A DNA stretch of 64,000 bases from CAVQCJ01 sp963711005 (GCA_963711005.1 CAVQCJ010000004.1:558001-622000), one strand, 5' to 3'. Positions 18,815 to 28,042 are shown, counted from the stretch's first letter. Numbers and translations are program-made. Notes: generated by a model from the letters alone, not told the origin.

Positions 18815-18880
18815 CGCGGAGCGAGAGAGCCCGGGTGGACCTGCCCCGGAGCGCCGCGCAACAACAGACGAAGGAGCACA

Positions 18881-19150
18881 GTGCCGCTCGACAGCGCCAC
18901 CAAGCAGCAGATCGTGTCCGAGTACGGGACCAACGCGAGCGACACCGGCTCCCCCGAGGTCCAGGTCGCCCTGCTCACCAAGCGGATCTCGGACCTCACC
19001 GAGCACCTGAAGCTGCACAAGCACGACCACCACTCACGGCGCGGGCTGCTCCTGCTGGTCGGCCAGCGCCGTCGCCTCCTGCAGTACCTGCAGAAGACGG
19101 ACATCCAGCGCTACCGCAGCCTGATCGAGCGGCTCGGCCTGCGCCGGTAG
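18881..19150 (+). CDS. rpsO: 30S ribosomal protein S15
   Basis: 89 residues, the exact family size. S15 binds the central domain of 16S rRNA early in 30S assembly. Characteristic segments are FGTNASDTGSPEVQVALLT-like (here YGTNASDTGSPEVQVALLT), HLKLHKHDHHSRRGLLLLVG and RRRLLQYL. The AAGGAG ribosome binding site precedes GTG 18881. A strong hairpin terminator follows directly, then pnp, the usual rpsO-pnp order. Confidence 0.97.
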   Translation: MPLDSATKQQIVSEYGTNASDTGSPEVQVALLTKRISDLTEHLKLHKHDHHSRRGLLLLVGQRRRLLQYLQKTDIQRYRSLIERLGLRR

Positions 19151-19157
19151 ACCTCCC

Positions 19158-19190
19158 AGGAGCGGCACCTACGGTGCCGCTCCTGTTTCG
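19158..19190 (+). terminator. Rho-independent terminator after rpsO
   Basis: A perfect 12-bp stem (AGGAGCGGCACC at 19158-19169 pairing with 19173-19184) has a three-base loop and is followed by GTTTCG. The position eight bases after the rpsO stop fits a terminator or attenuator limiting read-through into pnp. Confidence 0.8.
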
Positions 19191-19209
19191 TACCACCGCA
19201 CGTCCGCGA

Positions 19210-19262
19210 CACCCGCAGCACCTGCTCCACCCCGCAGCACCCGCTCCACCCCGCAGTACCCG
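19210..19262 (+). repeat. Short tandem repeat in the rpsO-pnp spacer
   Basis: Two full units and one partial unit of about 18-19 bases, built around CACCCCGCAGCACCCGCTC, lie end to end at 19210-19262 in the 312-base spacer. No spacers separate the units and no cas genes are near, so it is a simple tandem repeat, not a CRISPR. The rest of the spacer holds the hairpin described separately. Confidence 0.6.
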
Positions 19263-19327
19263 AACGACGACGCACCCGCCCCGACCGGGGCGGACACACA
19301 CCGGCGCCGCCGCCGGACGAGGCCACA

Positions 19328-19375
19328 GGTCTCGGTCCTCGGTAGTGGCCCCCGGGACGGCCCACCGCCGAGACC
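19328..19375 (+). promoter_or_regulatory. Hairpin in the pnp 5' leader
   Basis: GGTCTCGG (19328-19335) pairs with CCGAGACC (19368-19375), with further pairing of GTGG and CCAC inside. It lies about 90 bases before the pnp start. Leader hairpins of pnp are RNase III targets in autoregulation in other bacteria; the same role here is inferred. Confidence 0.45.
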
Positions 19376-19462
19376 CGGGCGCCTCGATCGAAGACCGGCA
19401 CCCTGCCCAACGGAACCCCGTCCTGCGCGCGCGGCCCCCCGCACCAAAGAGGAGGGCACCCC

Positions 19463-21731
19463 GTGGAGGGTCCCAAGATCAGCACCACCGAGGCCTCGAT
19501 CGACAACGGCCGGTTCGGCACCCGTACGGTCCGCTTCGAGACCGGGCGGCTGGCCCGCCAGGCCGCCGGCTCCGTCGTCGCGTACCTCGACGAGGACACC
19601 ATGCTCCTGTCGGCGACGACCGCCTCCAAGCACCCCAAGGACCAGCTCGACTTCTTCCCGCTGACGGTCGACGTCGAGGAGCGGATGTACGCCGCCGGCC
19701 GGATCCCCGGCTCGTTCTTCCGCCGCGAGGGTCGCCCCTCCGAGGACGCGATCCTCACCTGCCGGCTGATCGACCGGCCGCTGCGCCCGACCTTCGTGAA
19801 GGGCCTGCGCAACGAGATCCAGGTCGTCGTGACCGTCATGGCGCTGGACCCCAAGGACCTGTACGACGTGCTCGCGATCAACGCGGCGTCGGCGTCCACC
19901 CAGATCGCCGGGCTGCCGTTCAGCGGCCCGATCGGCGCCACCCGCGTCGCGCTCATCGAGGGCCAGTGGGTCGCGTTCCCGACGCACGAGCAGCTGGAGA
20001 CCGCCGTCTTCGACATGGTCGTCGCCGGCCGCGTGGTCGGCTCCGACGTCGCGATCATGATGGTCGAGGCCGAGGCCACGGCGAACACGATCGAGCTGGT
20101 CGCCGGTGGGGCCACCGCGCCGACCGAGGAGGTCGTCGCCCAGGGTCTCGAGGCGGCCAAGCCGTTCATCAAGGCGCTGTGCGAGGCGCAGGCCGCGCTC
20201 GCGGCCGACTCGGCCAAGGAGACCGGCGAGTTCCCGCTCTTCCTCGACTACCAGGACGACGTGCTGGCCGCGGTCGAGTCCGAGGTCGGGTCCGGGGTCG
20301 CGCAGGCGCTGACGATCGCCGGCAAGCCGGAGCGCGAGGCCGAGCTGGACCGCCTCAAGGCCCTCGCGGTCGAGGTGCTCGGGCCCAAGTTCGAGGGCCG
20401 CGAGAAGGAGATCTCCGCCGCGTTCCGCTCGGTCACCAAGAAGCAGGTCCGCCAGCGCGTGCTGCGCGACAAGGTCCGCATCGACGGCCGCGGGCTCACC
20501 GACATCCGGCCGCTGTCCGCCGAGGTGCAGGTGCTCCCGCGGGTGCACGGCTCGGCGCTCTTCGAGCGCGGCGAGACGCAGATCCTGGGCGTCACCACGC
20601 TGAACATGCTCCGCATGGAGCAGCAGCTGGACACGCTGTCGCCGGAGAACCGCAAGCGCTACATGCACAACTACAACTTCCCGCCGTACTCCACCGGTGA
20701 GACCGGCCGGGTCGGCTCGCCCAAGCGGCGCGAGATCGGGCACGGCGCGCTCGCCGAGCGGGCGCTGCTGCCCGGTGCTGCCCGGTCGCGAGGAGTTCCC
20801 GTACGCCATCCGGCAGGTGTCCGAGGCGCTGGGCTCCAACGGCTCCACGTCGATGGGCTCGGTCTGCGCGTCGACGATGTCGCTGCTCAACGCCGGTGTG
20901 CCGCTGAAGGCGCCGGTCGCGGGCATCGCGATGGGGCTCATCTCGGACACGGTCGACGGGACGACCGAGTACGTCGCGCTGACCGACATCCTCGGCGCGG
21001 AGGACGCGTTCGGCGACATGGACTTCAAGGTCGCCGGCACCAAGGAGTTCGTCACCGCCCTGCAGCTGGACACCAAGCTCGACGGCATCCCCGCGTCGGT
21101 GCTCGGCCAGGCGCTCACGCAGGCCCACGACGCCCGGCTGACGATCCTCGAGGTCATGGCCGAGGCGATCGACGGGCCGGACGAGATGTCCCCGTACGCC
21201 CCGCGGATCATCACGATCAAGATCCCGGTCGACCAGATCGGCGCGGTCATCGGCCCCAAGGGCAAGATGATCAACCAGATCCAGGACGACAGCGGTGCCG
21301 AGATCACGATCGAGGACGACGGCACGATCTTCATCGGCGCGACCGACGGCCTGAAGGCCGAGGCCGCCCGCACGATGATCAACGCGATCGCCAACCCGCA
21401 GATGCCGGAGAAGGGCGAGCGCTACCTCGGCACGGTCGTGAAGACGACCACGTTCGGGGCGTTCGTCTCGCTGATGCCCGGCCGCGACGGGCTGCTGCAC
21501 ATCTCGCAGCTGCGCAAGATGGCCGGCGGCAAGCGGGTCGAGAACGTCGAGGACGTCGTCAAGGTCGGCGACAAGGTCCAGGTCGAGATCGCCGAGGTCG
21601 ACCCCCGCGGCAAGCTCTCGCTGGTGCCGGTGCTCGAGGACTCCGCGAACGGATCCGGCGGCTCGGGCGAGCCGGCGGACGGCGACGGTGCGGCGACCGG
21701 TTCGCCGGCCGAGGCCGCAGTCGACGCCTGA
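19463..21731 (+). CDS. pnp: Polyribonucleotide nucleotidyltransferase (PNPase; one apparent frameshift)
   Basis: Phosphorolytic 3'-5' exoribonuclease of mRNA turnover, also able to add tails. The first RNase PH domain (GSFFRREGRPSED) and the helical linker are in one frame. In the second RNase PH core, after GHGALAERALLP, an extra C at 20771-20773 shifts the frame, and the sequence continues as PGREEFPYAIRQVSE to the KH domain (IGAVIGPKGKMINQIQ) and the S1 domain (GERYLGTVVKTTTFGAFVSL). Removing one C gives about 755 residues, the family length. GTG 19463 has AGAGGAGGG upstream. The leader is long and structured. Confidence 0.94.
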
Positions 21732-21732
21732 G

Positions 21733-23055
21733 TTGACCACCCGGACGCTCCTGGCGGAGGCCGACGGGGGGCTGGTGCGACGCACCGTGCTCCCCGGCGG
21801 CCTGCGCGTCGTCACCGAGGCCATGCCGACCGTGCGTTCGGTGACGTTCGGCATCTGGGTCGGCGTCGGCTCCCGGGACGAGTCGACCCGGCAGGCGGGC
21901 TGCTCGCACTACCTCGAGCACCTGCTGTTCAAGGGCACCGAGCGGCGCGGCGCGCTGGAGATCTCCGCCGCCGTCGACCGGGTCGGCGGGGAGATGAACG
22001 CGTTCACCGCGAAGGAGTACACCTGCTTCTACGCGCGGGTGCTGGACGCCGACCTGCCGGTGGCCGTCGACGTGGTGAGCGACGTCGTCAACTCGGCGCT
22101 GCTGCGGGACGCGGACGTCGAGAGCGAGCGCGGCGTCATCCTCGAAGAGATCGCGATGAGCGACGACGACCCGGCCGACCTCGTGCACGACGCGTTCGCG
22201 CAGGCGGTCTTCGGCGACACCCCGCTGGGCCGGCCGGTGCTCGGCACCGTCGACTCGATCGAGGGACTGGCCCGGCGCACCATCAACGGCTACTACCGGC
22301 GGCACTACCGGCCGGAGAACATGGTCGTCGCCGCGGCCGGCAACCTCGACCACGCCCAGGTCGTGCGGCTCGTGCGGAAGGCGTTCGACGGAGCGTGGGA
22401 GCTGGCCGCCAGCTCGGCGCGGCCGGTGCCGCCGCGGGTCGGTTCGGCCGGGTCCAGGTCGCGCAGCCGGCGTCCGGGCACGGTGCTCCAGCCGCGACCG
22501 ACCGAGCAGGCGAACTTCGTGCTCGGCGTGCCCGGTCTGTCCCGCGTCGACGAGCGCCGGTTCGCGCTCGGCGTGCTCAACGGCGTGCTCGGCGGCGGGA
22601 TGTCCAGCCGGCTGTTCCAGGAGGTCCGCGAGAAGCGCGGGCTGGCCTACTCGGTCTACTCGTACAACACGCAGTACGCGGACGCCGGGCTGTTCGGCGT
22701 CTACGCGGGCTGCATGCCCGAGCAGGTCGACCAGGTGCTCGAGCTGTGCCACGGCGAGCTGGCGAAGGTCGCCGGCGCGGGGATCACCGCCGAGGAGCTG
22801 CGCCGCGGGCAGGGGCAGCTGCGCGGGTCCCTGGTGCTCGGGCTCGAGGACACCGGCTCGCGGATGAGCCGGATCGGCAAGAGCGAGCTGGTCTACGGCG
22901 AGCTGCTGGGCGTGTCCGAGCTCCTGCGGCGCATCGATGCCGTGACACTGGACGACGTGCGCGAGGTGGCCGAGACATTGCTGGCCGCGCCGCCGACGCT
23001 GGCGGTGATCGGTCCGTTCGAGCAGACGCGGACGTTCCCCGCGGCCGTGGCCTGA
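21733..23055 (+). CDS. M16-family zinc metallopeptidase (PepR-like)
   Basis: About 440 residues. The inverted zinc motif HYLEH, with its downstream glutamate, lies in GCSHYLEHLLFKGT, the signature of pitrilysin/processing-peptidase-like M16B enzymes; the C-terminal half has GGGMSSRLFQEVREKRGLAY. Homologues follow pnp in mycobacteria. Substrates are unknown. TTG 21733, right after the pnp stop, is the best start by position; an ATG at 21688 would overlap pnp by 44 bases and a GTG a few codons downstream is also possible. The stop overlaps the dapB start. Confidence 0.9.
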   Translation: MTTRTLLAEADGGLVRRTVLPGGLRVVTEAMPTVRSVTFGIWVGVGSRDESTRQAGCSHYLEHLLFKGTERRGALEISAAVDRVGGEMNAFTAKEYTCFYARVLDADLPVAVDVVSDVVNSALLRDADVESERGVILEEIAMSDDDPADLVHDAFAQAVFGDTPLGRPVLGTVDSIEGLARRTINGYYRRHYRPENMVVAAAGNLDHAQVVRLVRKAFDGAWELAASSARPVPPRVGSAGSRSRSRRPGTVLQPRPTEQANFVLGVPGLSRVDERRFALGVLNGVLGGGMSSRLFQEVREKRGLAYSVYSYNTQYADAGLFGVYAGCMPEQVDQVLELCHGELAKVAGAGITAEELRRGQGQLRGSLVLGLEDTGSRMSRIGKSELVYGELLGVSELLRRIDAVTLDDVREVAETLLAAPPTLAVIGPFEQTRTFPAAVA

Positions 23056-23823
23056 TGACCGGGCTGACCCGCGTCGCCGTCCTCGGCGCCCGCGGCCGGA
23101 TGGGCAGCACGGTGTGCCGCGCGGTGGACGCCGCTGCGGACCTCGTGCTGGTGGCGGCCGGCGACGTGGCCGACGGCGTGCACGACCCGGCGGCCGAGGC
23201 GGTGGCGGCGGGCGCGCAGGTGGCGGTCGACTTCACCACACCGGCGGCCGTGCTCGACAACATCCGCACCCTGGTGGCCGGCGGGGTGCACACCGTCGTC
23301 GGCACCACCGGGTTCGACGACGCGAGGCTCGACGCCGTGCGGGAGATGCTGACGGCAGCACCCGCCGTCGGTGTCCTGGTCGCCCCCAACTTCGCGCTCG
23401 GTGCGGTGCTGATGATGCGGTTCGCCCGCGAGGCGGCCCGGTACTACGAGTCGGTCGAGGTCGTCGAGCTGCACCATCCGGACAAGGTCGACGCCCCGTC
23501 CGGCACCGCGCAGCGCACCGCGGCGCTGATCGCGCAGGCCCGTGCGCAGGCGGGGCTCGGGCCGGTGCCCGACGCGACCTCGACCGGGCTGCCCGGGGCG
23601 CGCGGCGCCGCCGTCGACGGCGTGCCGGTGCACTCGGTGCGTCTGCGCGGGCTGGTCGCGCACCAGGAGGTGCTGTTCGGCGGCCCGGGGGAGACTGCTG
23701 ACCTTGCGGCACGACTCGCTGGACCGCGAGTCGTTCATGCCGGGGGTGCTGCTCGGCATCCGCGGTATCGCCGACCGTCCCGGCCTGACCGTCGGGCTCG
23801 AGGCGCTGCTCGACCTCGGCTAG
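23055..23823 (+). CDS. dapB: 4-hydroxy-tetrahydrodipicolinate reductase (one apparent frameshift)
   Basis: Second step of the diaminopimelate/lysine branch, reducing HTPA with NAD(P)H. The nucleotide-binding start VAVLGARGRMGSTVCRAV and the substrate motif ELHHPDKVDAPSGTA are clear. Near the end, an extra base at about 23696 (after GGPGET) shifts the frame; the expected LTLRHDSLDRESFMPGVLL then continues to the stop. The corrected product has about 255 residues. Its TAG stop shares the four bases CTAG with the stop of the opposing GNAT gene. dapA is found 27 kb away, beyond the accessory region. Confidence 0.93.
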
Positions 23824-24386
23824 GTCGTCGGCTCGACGTCCGGCGGGTGCGTGAGCACCCACACGTCGAGCCCCGCCACGACGACCGACGCGTGGACCTC
23901 CCAGCCGCTCCCGCGGTACAGGCCGAGGTTGCCGGGGTTGGTCGTCTCCAGCACCGACGTCAGGCCGGCCGCGGCCGCGCGCTCGAGCCCCGCCGACATC
24001 ACCGCCCGCCCCAGCCGGCGCCCAGCGTGGTCGGGGTGGGTGGCCAGGACGCCCAGGTACCAGTGCGGCTGCGCCGGGATCGCACCGTGCACAGCCTCGT
24101 CGTAGGCCGCCAGCCGGGCCGCGTCCGCGGCCGGCAGCGGGGGTGGCGCCGACCAGTCCCGCGTCGCGTCCGGCTGGTCCCACATGGCTACGGCCGCGCC
24201 CCCCTCGGCCACCAAGACTCCGCCGGAGCGAACCCGCCGGTCGAAGAGCCACCCGGCGAAGGCCCCCGCGTTCGAGGCGTACGTGGCGTCGTCCGGGAAG
24301 AAGTAGCGGAACGCCGGGTCGGCCACGAACGCCGCGACTACCGTCTCGACGACCTGGTCGCGGTCGGCCTCGGTCGCGGTCGTCAC
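23820..24386 (-). CDS. GNAT-family acetyltransferase
   Basis: 188 residues from GTG 24386. The acetyl-CoA site is LGVLATHPDHAGRRLGRAVM, and ETTNPGNLGLYRGSGWEVHA is the usual C-terminal strand and helix. The family includes many small-molecule and antibiotic acetyltransferases; the acceptor is unknown. The frame stays open upstream to 24494, but that part crosses a palindrome and lacks domain similarity. The gene converges on dapB with a shared CTAG. It marks the border between the housekeeping block and the accessory region. Confidence 0.82.
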   Translation of the reverse strand: MTTATEADRDQVVETVVAAFVADPAFRYFFPDDATYASNAGAFAGWLFDRRVRSGGVLVAEGGAAVAMWDQPDATRDWSAPPPLPAADAARLAAYDEAVHGAIPAQPHWYLGVLATHPDHAGRRLGRAVMSAGLERAAAAGLTSVLETTNPGNLGLYRGSGWEVHASVVVAGLDVWVLTHPPDVEPTT

Positions 24387-24447
24387 GTCGGCTGCCGGCA
24401 CGACCGGTGACGATACGCACTCCGGGACGGGTCCATGTTCCTGGTGC

Positions 24448-24507
24448 GCGATCTTGAGAGATGCAGGGGCGACACGCCGCGTCGCACCCTGCATCTGTCA
24501 AGATCGC
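24448..24507. repeat. Long imperfect inverted repeat
   Basis: A 26-base left arm (24448-24473, beginning GCGATCTTGA) and a 27-base right arm (24481-24507, ending TCAAGATCGC) are complementary except for one mismatch and one bulged base, with a 7-base loop. The right arm covers the last codons of the minus-strand Rieske-type gene, so it may act as its terminator or stabilise the transcript end; there is no T-run after it. Confidence 0.65.
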
Positions 24508-24887
24508 GGGGGATGCCCGGCGGCGTGGGCGCGCAGGATCTCGGACCAGCTCCTGGGCGGCGCGGCCGCGGGGACCAGCGCCCAGGCTGCGCCCGCCTCG
24601 TCGAGGACCACCTCGTACGTCGGCAGCGTGTGCTGCTCGGCGGTGAGGCAGCGGCCGGTGCCGAGCTCGAAGCGGTACCAGTGCGACGGGCAGACCAGGA
24701 CGTCGCCGCGGACGAGTCCCTCGACCAGGCGCCCGCTGCGGTGCGGGCAGAGTGCGTCGACCGCGTACACCCGGCCGGCCACGACGAACACGGCCAGCTC
24801 GCCGTCACCGTGCCGGACCGTCCACCGGGTGCGCCCGCGCGGCGAGCCCAGTGCGACCCGGTCCGGCTCGTGCGGCTGGTCGGACAT
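24498..24887 (-). CDS. Small Rieske [2Fe-2S] ferredoxin-type protein
   Basis: 129 residues with one Rieske domain: CPHRSGRL near residue 47 and CPSHWYRFEL near residue 66 give the 2 Cys/2 His ligand set. No catalytic domain is attached, so it is expected to be a soluble electron carrier, for example of an aromatic oxygenase. It is the last gene of a minus-strand operon (unknown protein, IclR, two hydratases, this gene). The gap to the next gene upstream is two bases. A nitrite-reductase small-subunit-like role is possible but not supported by neighbours. Confidence 0.85.
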   Translation of the reverse strand: MSDQPHEPDRVALGSPRGRTRWTVRHGDGELAVFVVAGRVYAVDALCPHRSGRLVEGLVRGDVLVCPSHWYRFELGTGRCLTAEQHTLPTYEVVLDEAGAAWALVPAAAPPRSWSEILRAHAAGHPPRS

Positions 24888-24889
24888 CG

Positions 24890-25678
24890 TCAGACGCAGC
24901 CGAGCTCGAGCGTCCCTAGCCGGTCGATGGTGGCGACCACGACGTCGCCCGCCCGCACCGGGACCGCCGCGGTGAGCCCGCCGGAGAGCACGATCTCGCC
25001 GGCGCGCAACCCTTCGCCGTCGACGGCGAGGGAGCGGACCAGCCAGGCGACCGCGGCCGCGGGGTGCCCCAGCGCCGCGGCGCCAGACGCCGTGGCCACG
25101 ACGTCGCCGTCATGCTCGAGCACGACCCCGACCAGCCGCAGGTCGATGCCGGTCGCCGGTACCGGCGACCCGACCACGAACCGTGCGGCGGAGGCGTTGT
25201 CGGCGACGACGTCCGGCATGGTGAAGCGGTAGTCCAGGTAGCGCGAGTCGAGCACCTCGATCCCCACGGCGACGGCCGCGGTGGCGGCCAGCACGTCCGC
25301 CGCGGTGGCGTTCGGGGCGTCCAGGTCGCGGCCCATCACGAACACGATCTCGGGCTCCGCGCGGGGCTGGATGTGCTGGTCCACCTCGAGCGGGACGCCG
25401 ATGTCCAACGCGTGCTCGGCGGCGAGGAACCCGCGGATCGGCTCGCTGACCCCGACCTGCACCTGCTTGGCCCGCGAGGTGACGCCGAGCTTCCAGCCCA
25501 CCTGGGGACCCGCCTGTTCGCGCAGCACGCGTTGCACGGCGTACGCCGCCGCCAGGTCCAGTCCGGGGACGTCGTCGGCGAACGAGGCGATCGCGGTGCG
25601 GTTCTCGCGCGCCTTGACCAGCCGGGCCGCGACATCGGCGATCTCGGCGCTGTCCGTACCAGAGCTGTTCGGCGGCAC
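24890..25678 (-). CDS. 2-keto-4-pentenoate hydratase / oxalocrotonate decarboxylase family protein (copy 1)
   Basis: 262 residues of the fumarylacetoacetate-hydrolase-like MhpD/DmpE/DmpH family. Typical features are the N-terminal AAAYAVQRVL, GWKLGVTS, the metal-ligand part QPRAEPEIVFVMGRDL and IEVLDSRYLDYRF. In meta-cleavage pathways this fold supplies both 2-oxopent-4-enoate hydratase and 4-oxalocrotonate decarboxylase, which form a complex. Copies 1 and 2 here are adjacent (15 bases apart) and likely fill these two roles, but which is which cannot be assigned by eye. Confidence 0.88.
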   Translation of the reverse strand: MPPNSSGTDSAEIADVAARLVKARENRTAIASFADDVPGLDLAAAYAVQRVLREQAGPQVGWKLGVTSRAKQVQVGVSEPIRGFLAAEHALDIGVPLEVDQHIQPRAEPEIVFVMGRDLDAPNATAADVLAATAAVAVGIEVLDSRYLDYRFTMPDVVADNASAARFVVGSPVPATGIDLRLVGVVLEHDGDVVATASGAAALGHPAAAVAWLVRSLAVDGEGLRAGEIVLSGGLTAAVPVRAGDVVVATIDRLGTLELGCV

Positions 25679-25693
25679 GGTTCGTCCTCCTCC

Positions 25694-26479
25694 TCAGTCG
25701 ACGACGCGGACGGTCACCGCGCCGAGCCGGTCGAACTCGGCCCGGTAGACCTCGCCGGGGCGCATCGGCACCGCTGCGTGCAGGGCGCCGGTCATCACCA
25801 GGTGCCCGGCCTCGAGCGCGACCCCGGACGCCCCGAGCGTGTTGGCCAGCCACGCGACCACGGCGACCGGGTCGCCGAGCGCGGCGGCGCCCGCGCCGGT
25901 GTCCACCAGGGCGCCGTTGCGGGTGAGGGTCATGCCCACCAGCCGCACGTCGAAGCCGGTCAGCGGGACCAGCCGGCTGGCGGTGGCCACCGCGCCGTTG
26001 GAGGCGAGGTCGGAGACGGTGTCGGCGAGCTTGATCCGCCAGTCCGCGAACCGCGAGTCGACGATCTCGACCGACGCGGCCGCGCCCGCGATCGCGCGGT
26101 AGGCGTCGGAGACGCTCACGCCGGGCCCGGTGAGGGTCTCGCCGAGGACGAACACGATCTCGGCCTCGATCTTCGGCTGGATGAACCGGCCGGCCGACAC
26201 CGCGTCGCCGTCCCGGTAGACGGTCGAGGCCAGCACCGGGCCGTAGTCGGGGGAGTCGACCCCGATCATCTTCTGCATGGGCTTGGAGGTCAGCCCCACC
26301 TTGTAGCCGACGATGCTGTCGCCGTCGGCGAGCAGCAGCCGGGTCAGCTCGGACTGCACGGCGTACCCGTCGGCCATCCCGAGGGTCGGGTCCTGGTCGG
26401 TGAACGGGGCGATCGCCACCCGGTCCCGCCGGGCCTCGTACAACGCCCTGGCCTTGCCGGGGACATCGGTGATCGGCAT
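25694..26479 (-). CDS. 2-keto-4-pentenoate hydratase / oxalocrotonate decarboxylase family protein (copy 2)
   Basis: 261 residues from ATG 26479, which has a GGAGGG ribosome binding site. Family features: ADGYAVQSELT, VGYKVGLTSKPMQKMIGV, QPKIEAEIVFVLGETL and VEIVDSRFADWRI. The lysine in GYKVG and the glutamates of EAEIVF match metal and substrate contacts in MhpD. It belongs to the same operon as the IclR gene one base upstream and copy 1 downstream. Expected role: one of the two late steps, hydratase or decarboxylase, of catechol meta-cleavage. Confidence 0.88.
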   Translation of the reverse strand: MPITDVPGKARALYEARRDRVAIAPFTDQDPTLGMADGYAVQSELTRLLLADGDSIVGYKVGLTSKPMQKMIGVDSPDYGPVLASTVYRDGDAVSAGRFIQPKIEAEIVFVLGETLTGPGVSVSDAYRAIAGAAASVEIVDSRFADWRIKLADTVSDLASNGAVATASRLVPLTGFDVRLVGMTLTRNGALVDTGAGAAALGDPVAVVAWLANTLGASGVALEAGHLVMTGALHAAVPMRPGEVYRAEFDRLGAVTVRVVD

Positions 26480-26480
26480 G

Positions 26481-27296
26481 TCAGCCCTCCCTGCGGTAGA
26501 CGGCGCGGGCGGACCAGCCGAGCCGGTGCGAGACGGCCTCACCGGCCTCGACGACGGCGGGAGCCAGGCGGCGGCGGTTGGCGGCGCCCAGCCGCGCGCT
26601 GGGGGCGCCGATGCTGATCGCCGCGACGACGACCCCGCGTGCGTCGAAGATCGGGGCCGCCAGCGACACCACGCCCACCTCCCGTTCCTCGACGGCCTCG
26701 GCCCAGCCGCGGCGGCGGACCTTGTCCAGCTCGGCCTCCAGCGCGGCCCGTTCGGTGAGGGTGTCCGGGGTCAACGCGTGCAGCGTCGTCCGGTCCAGCA
26801 GGTCGGACAGCTCGGCGGCCGGCAGGTGCGCCAGCAGCACTTTTCCGGAGCTGGTGGCGTACGCCGGAACGCGACGCCCGGTCTCGGTGAACAGCCGCAG
26901 GGTCTGCGGGCTCTCCAGCCGGTCGATGTAGACGACGTCGGCGCCGTCGAGGACGCCGACCTGGGAGGACTCGCGGGTCTCCTCTCGGAGCTGGGCGAGC
27001 ACCCCGCCGGCGGCGGCGTGCAGGTCGAGGTGCACCTTGACCGCCTCGCCGAGCTCGAACATCACCAGGCCCAGCCGGTAGCCGCCGGAGACCGGGTCCT
27101 TCTCGACCAGGCCCTCCTGGGTGAGCGTGGTGAGGAGCCGGTGCACGGTGCTCTTGCCGAGTCCCAGGCGGCGGGCGAGCTCGGAGACGCCGATCTGCTC
27201 CTCGCGGGACAGGAACTCCTTGAGCAACCGGGCGGCGCTCCGTACGGTCGAGAGCCCTTCGGAGGCCCGGACGGTCGTCGGGTCGTCGGCGGTCAC
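26481..27296 (-). CDS. IclR-family transcriptional regulator 1
   Basis: 271 residues from GTG 27296. The N-terminal winged helix is ELARRLGLGKSTVHRLLTTL, and the C-terminal effector domain has the usual YATSSGKVLLAHLP and VSLAAPIFDARGVVVAAISI. IclR proteins control catabolic operons by binding pathway metabolites. It is coded inside one arm of the divergent ring-cleavage cluster and overlaps the upstream unknown gene by four bases (GTGA). The tandem 17-bp sites at 28043-28079 in the divergent promoter are its most likely targets. Confidence 0.92.
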   Translation of the reverse strand: MTADDPTTVRASEGLSTVRSAARLLKEFLSREEQIGVSELARRLGLGKSTVHRLLTTLTQEGLVEKDPVSGGYRLGLVMFELGEAVKVHLDLHAAAGGVLAQLREETRESSQVGVLDGADVVYIDRLESPQTLRLFTETGRRVPAYATSSGKVLLAHLPAAELSDLLDRTTLHALTPDTLTERAALEAELDKVRRRGWAEAVEEREVGVVSLAAPIFDARGVVVAAISIGAPSARLGAANRRRLAPAVVEAGEAVSHRLGWSARAVYRREG

Positions 27297-28003
27297 CGCA
27301 CGGCTCCCGCGCCGGCGGCCGGCGGGGTCCACTGCCGTCGTCCGCCGACGCTGGCCAGCAGGGCCTTGCGCACGGTGTCCGGGTCGGGGGAGTCCTCGCG
27401 GGCCAGGGCGGCCAGGTCGTCGTCGCGCGGGGCGATCGTCGCGGCGAGCAGCGCGTGCGCCCGGGGCAGCCCGGCCCGCGCGGCCCCGGCCATCTCGTCG
27501 ACGAGCGACTCGCGCCCGCGGACCCGGCTGCGGATGGTCTCGAAGTCGCGCGCGACGGCCGAGTGGCTGTTCGCCATCCCGGTGCCGACATGCGAGGCCT
27601 GGTGCGCCGACAGCCCGGCGCCCGGCTCGGCGACGAAGTGGTACAGGACGGTGCTGAGCCCGAGCGTGTGCCGCACCTCGTCGAACGCGGGACCGCCGCT
27701 CTCGTCGACCAGCCCGAGCGCCGGCACCACCACCGGGTCGAAGAAGCGCAGCGTCCAGCGCAGCCCGTCGAGCTCCCCGGGCAGCTCGACCTCCTCACCC
27801 TGCAACGGCCCGAACGACTCCACGGTGCCGATGACGTGCAGGTTGCGGGTGCCGACCGCCGCGACGTGCACCGGGCCGCCCGCCAGCAGCGGCATCCGAC
27901 CGCGGACGGCCGCCGGGAAGGTCAGAGCCTGCGCGAGGTAGGAGCGGTGGATCTCGTGCACGTAGCCCGCGACCGCCGCGCGCATCTGCTCGGGGGTGGG
28001 CAT
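27293..28003 (-). CDS. Uncharacterised 236-residue protein, first gene of the minus-strand arm
   Basis: I do not recognise a family. The sequence begins MPTPEQMRAAVAGYVHEIHR, has mixed alpha/beta character up to about residue 110, a central segment with several histidines (TVLYHFVAEPG, SAHQASHVGTGMANSHSAVA), and a helical C-terminus rich in Ala, Asp and Arg. No signal peptide or membrane segment is seen. ATG 28003 has a good GAGGGGAA ribosome binding site. It starts 126 bases from the divergent extradiol dioxygenase gene and overlaps the IclR gene, so it is expected to be pathway-linked, possibly an accessory or binding protein; that is inference. Confidence 0.7.
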   Translation of the reverse strand: MPTPEQMRAAVAGYVHEIHRSYLAQALTFPAAVRGRMPLLAGGPVHVAAVGTRNLHVIGTVESFGPLQGEEVELPGELDGLRWTLRFFDPVVVPALGLVDESGGPAFDEVRHTLGLSTVLYHFVAEPGAGLSAHQASHVGTGMANSHSAVARDFETIRSRVRGRESLVDEMAGAARAGLPRAHALLAATIAPRDDDLAALAREDSPDPDTVRKALLASVGGRRQWTPPAAGAGAVR

Positions 28004-28042
28004 CGGCTTCCCCTCATGGGTTCGTGCATGGTGTCGTCGCCC

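Noticed and set aside
19210..19262. Short direct repeats that could suggest a CRISPR array
   Set aside because: The units are adjacent, with no unique spacers and no cas genes nearby; it is a small tandem repeat.
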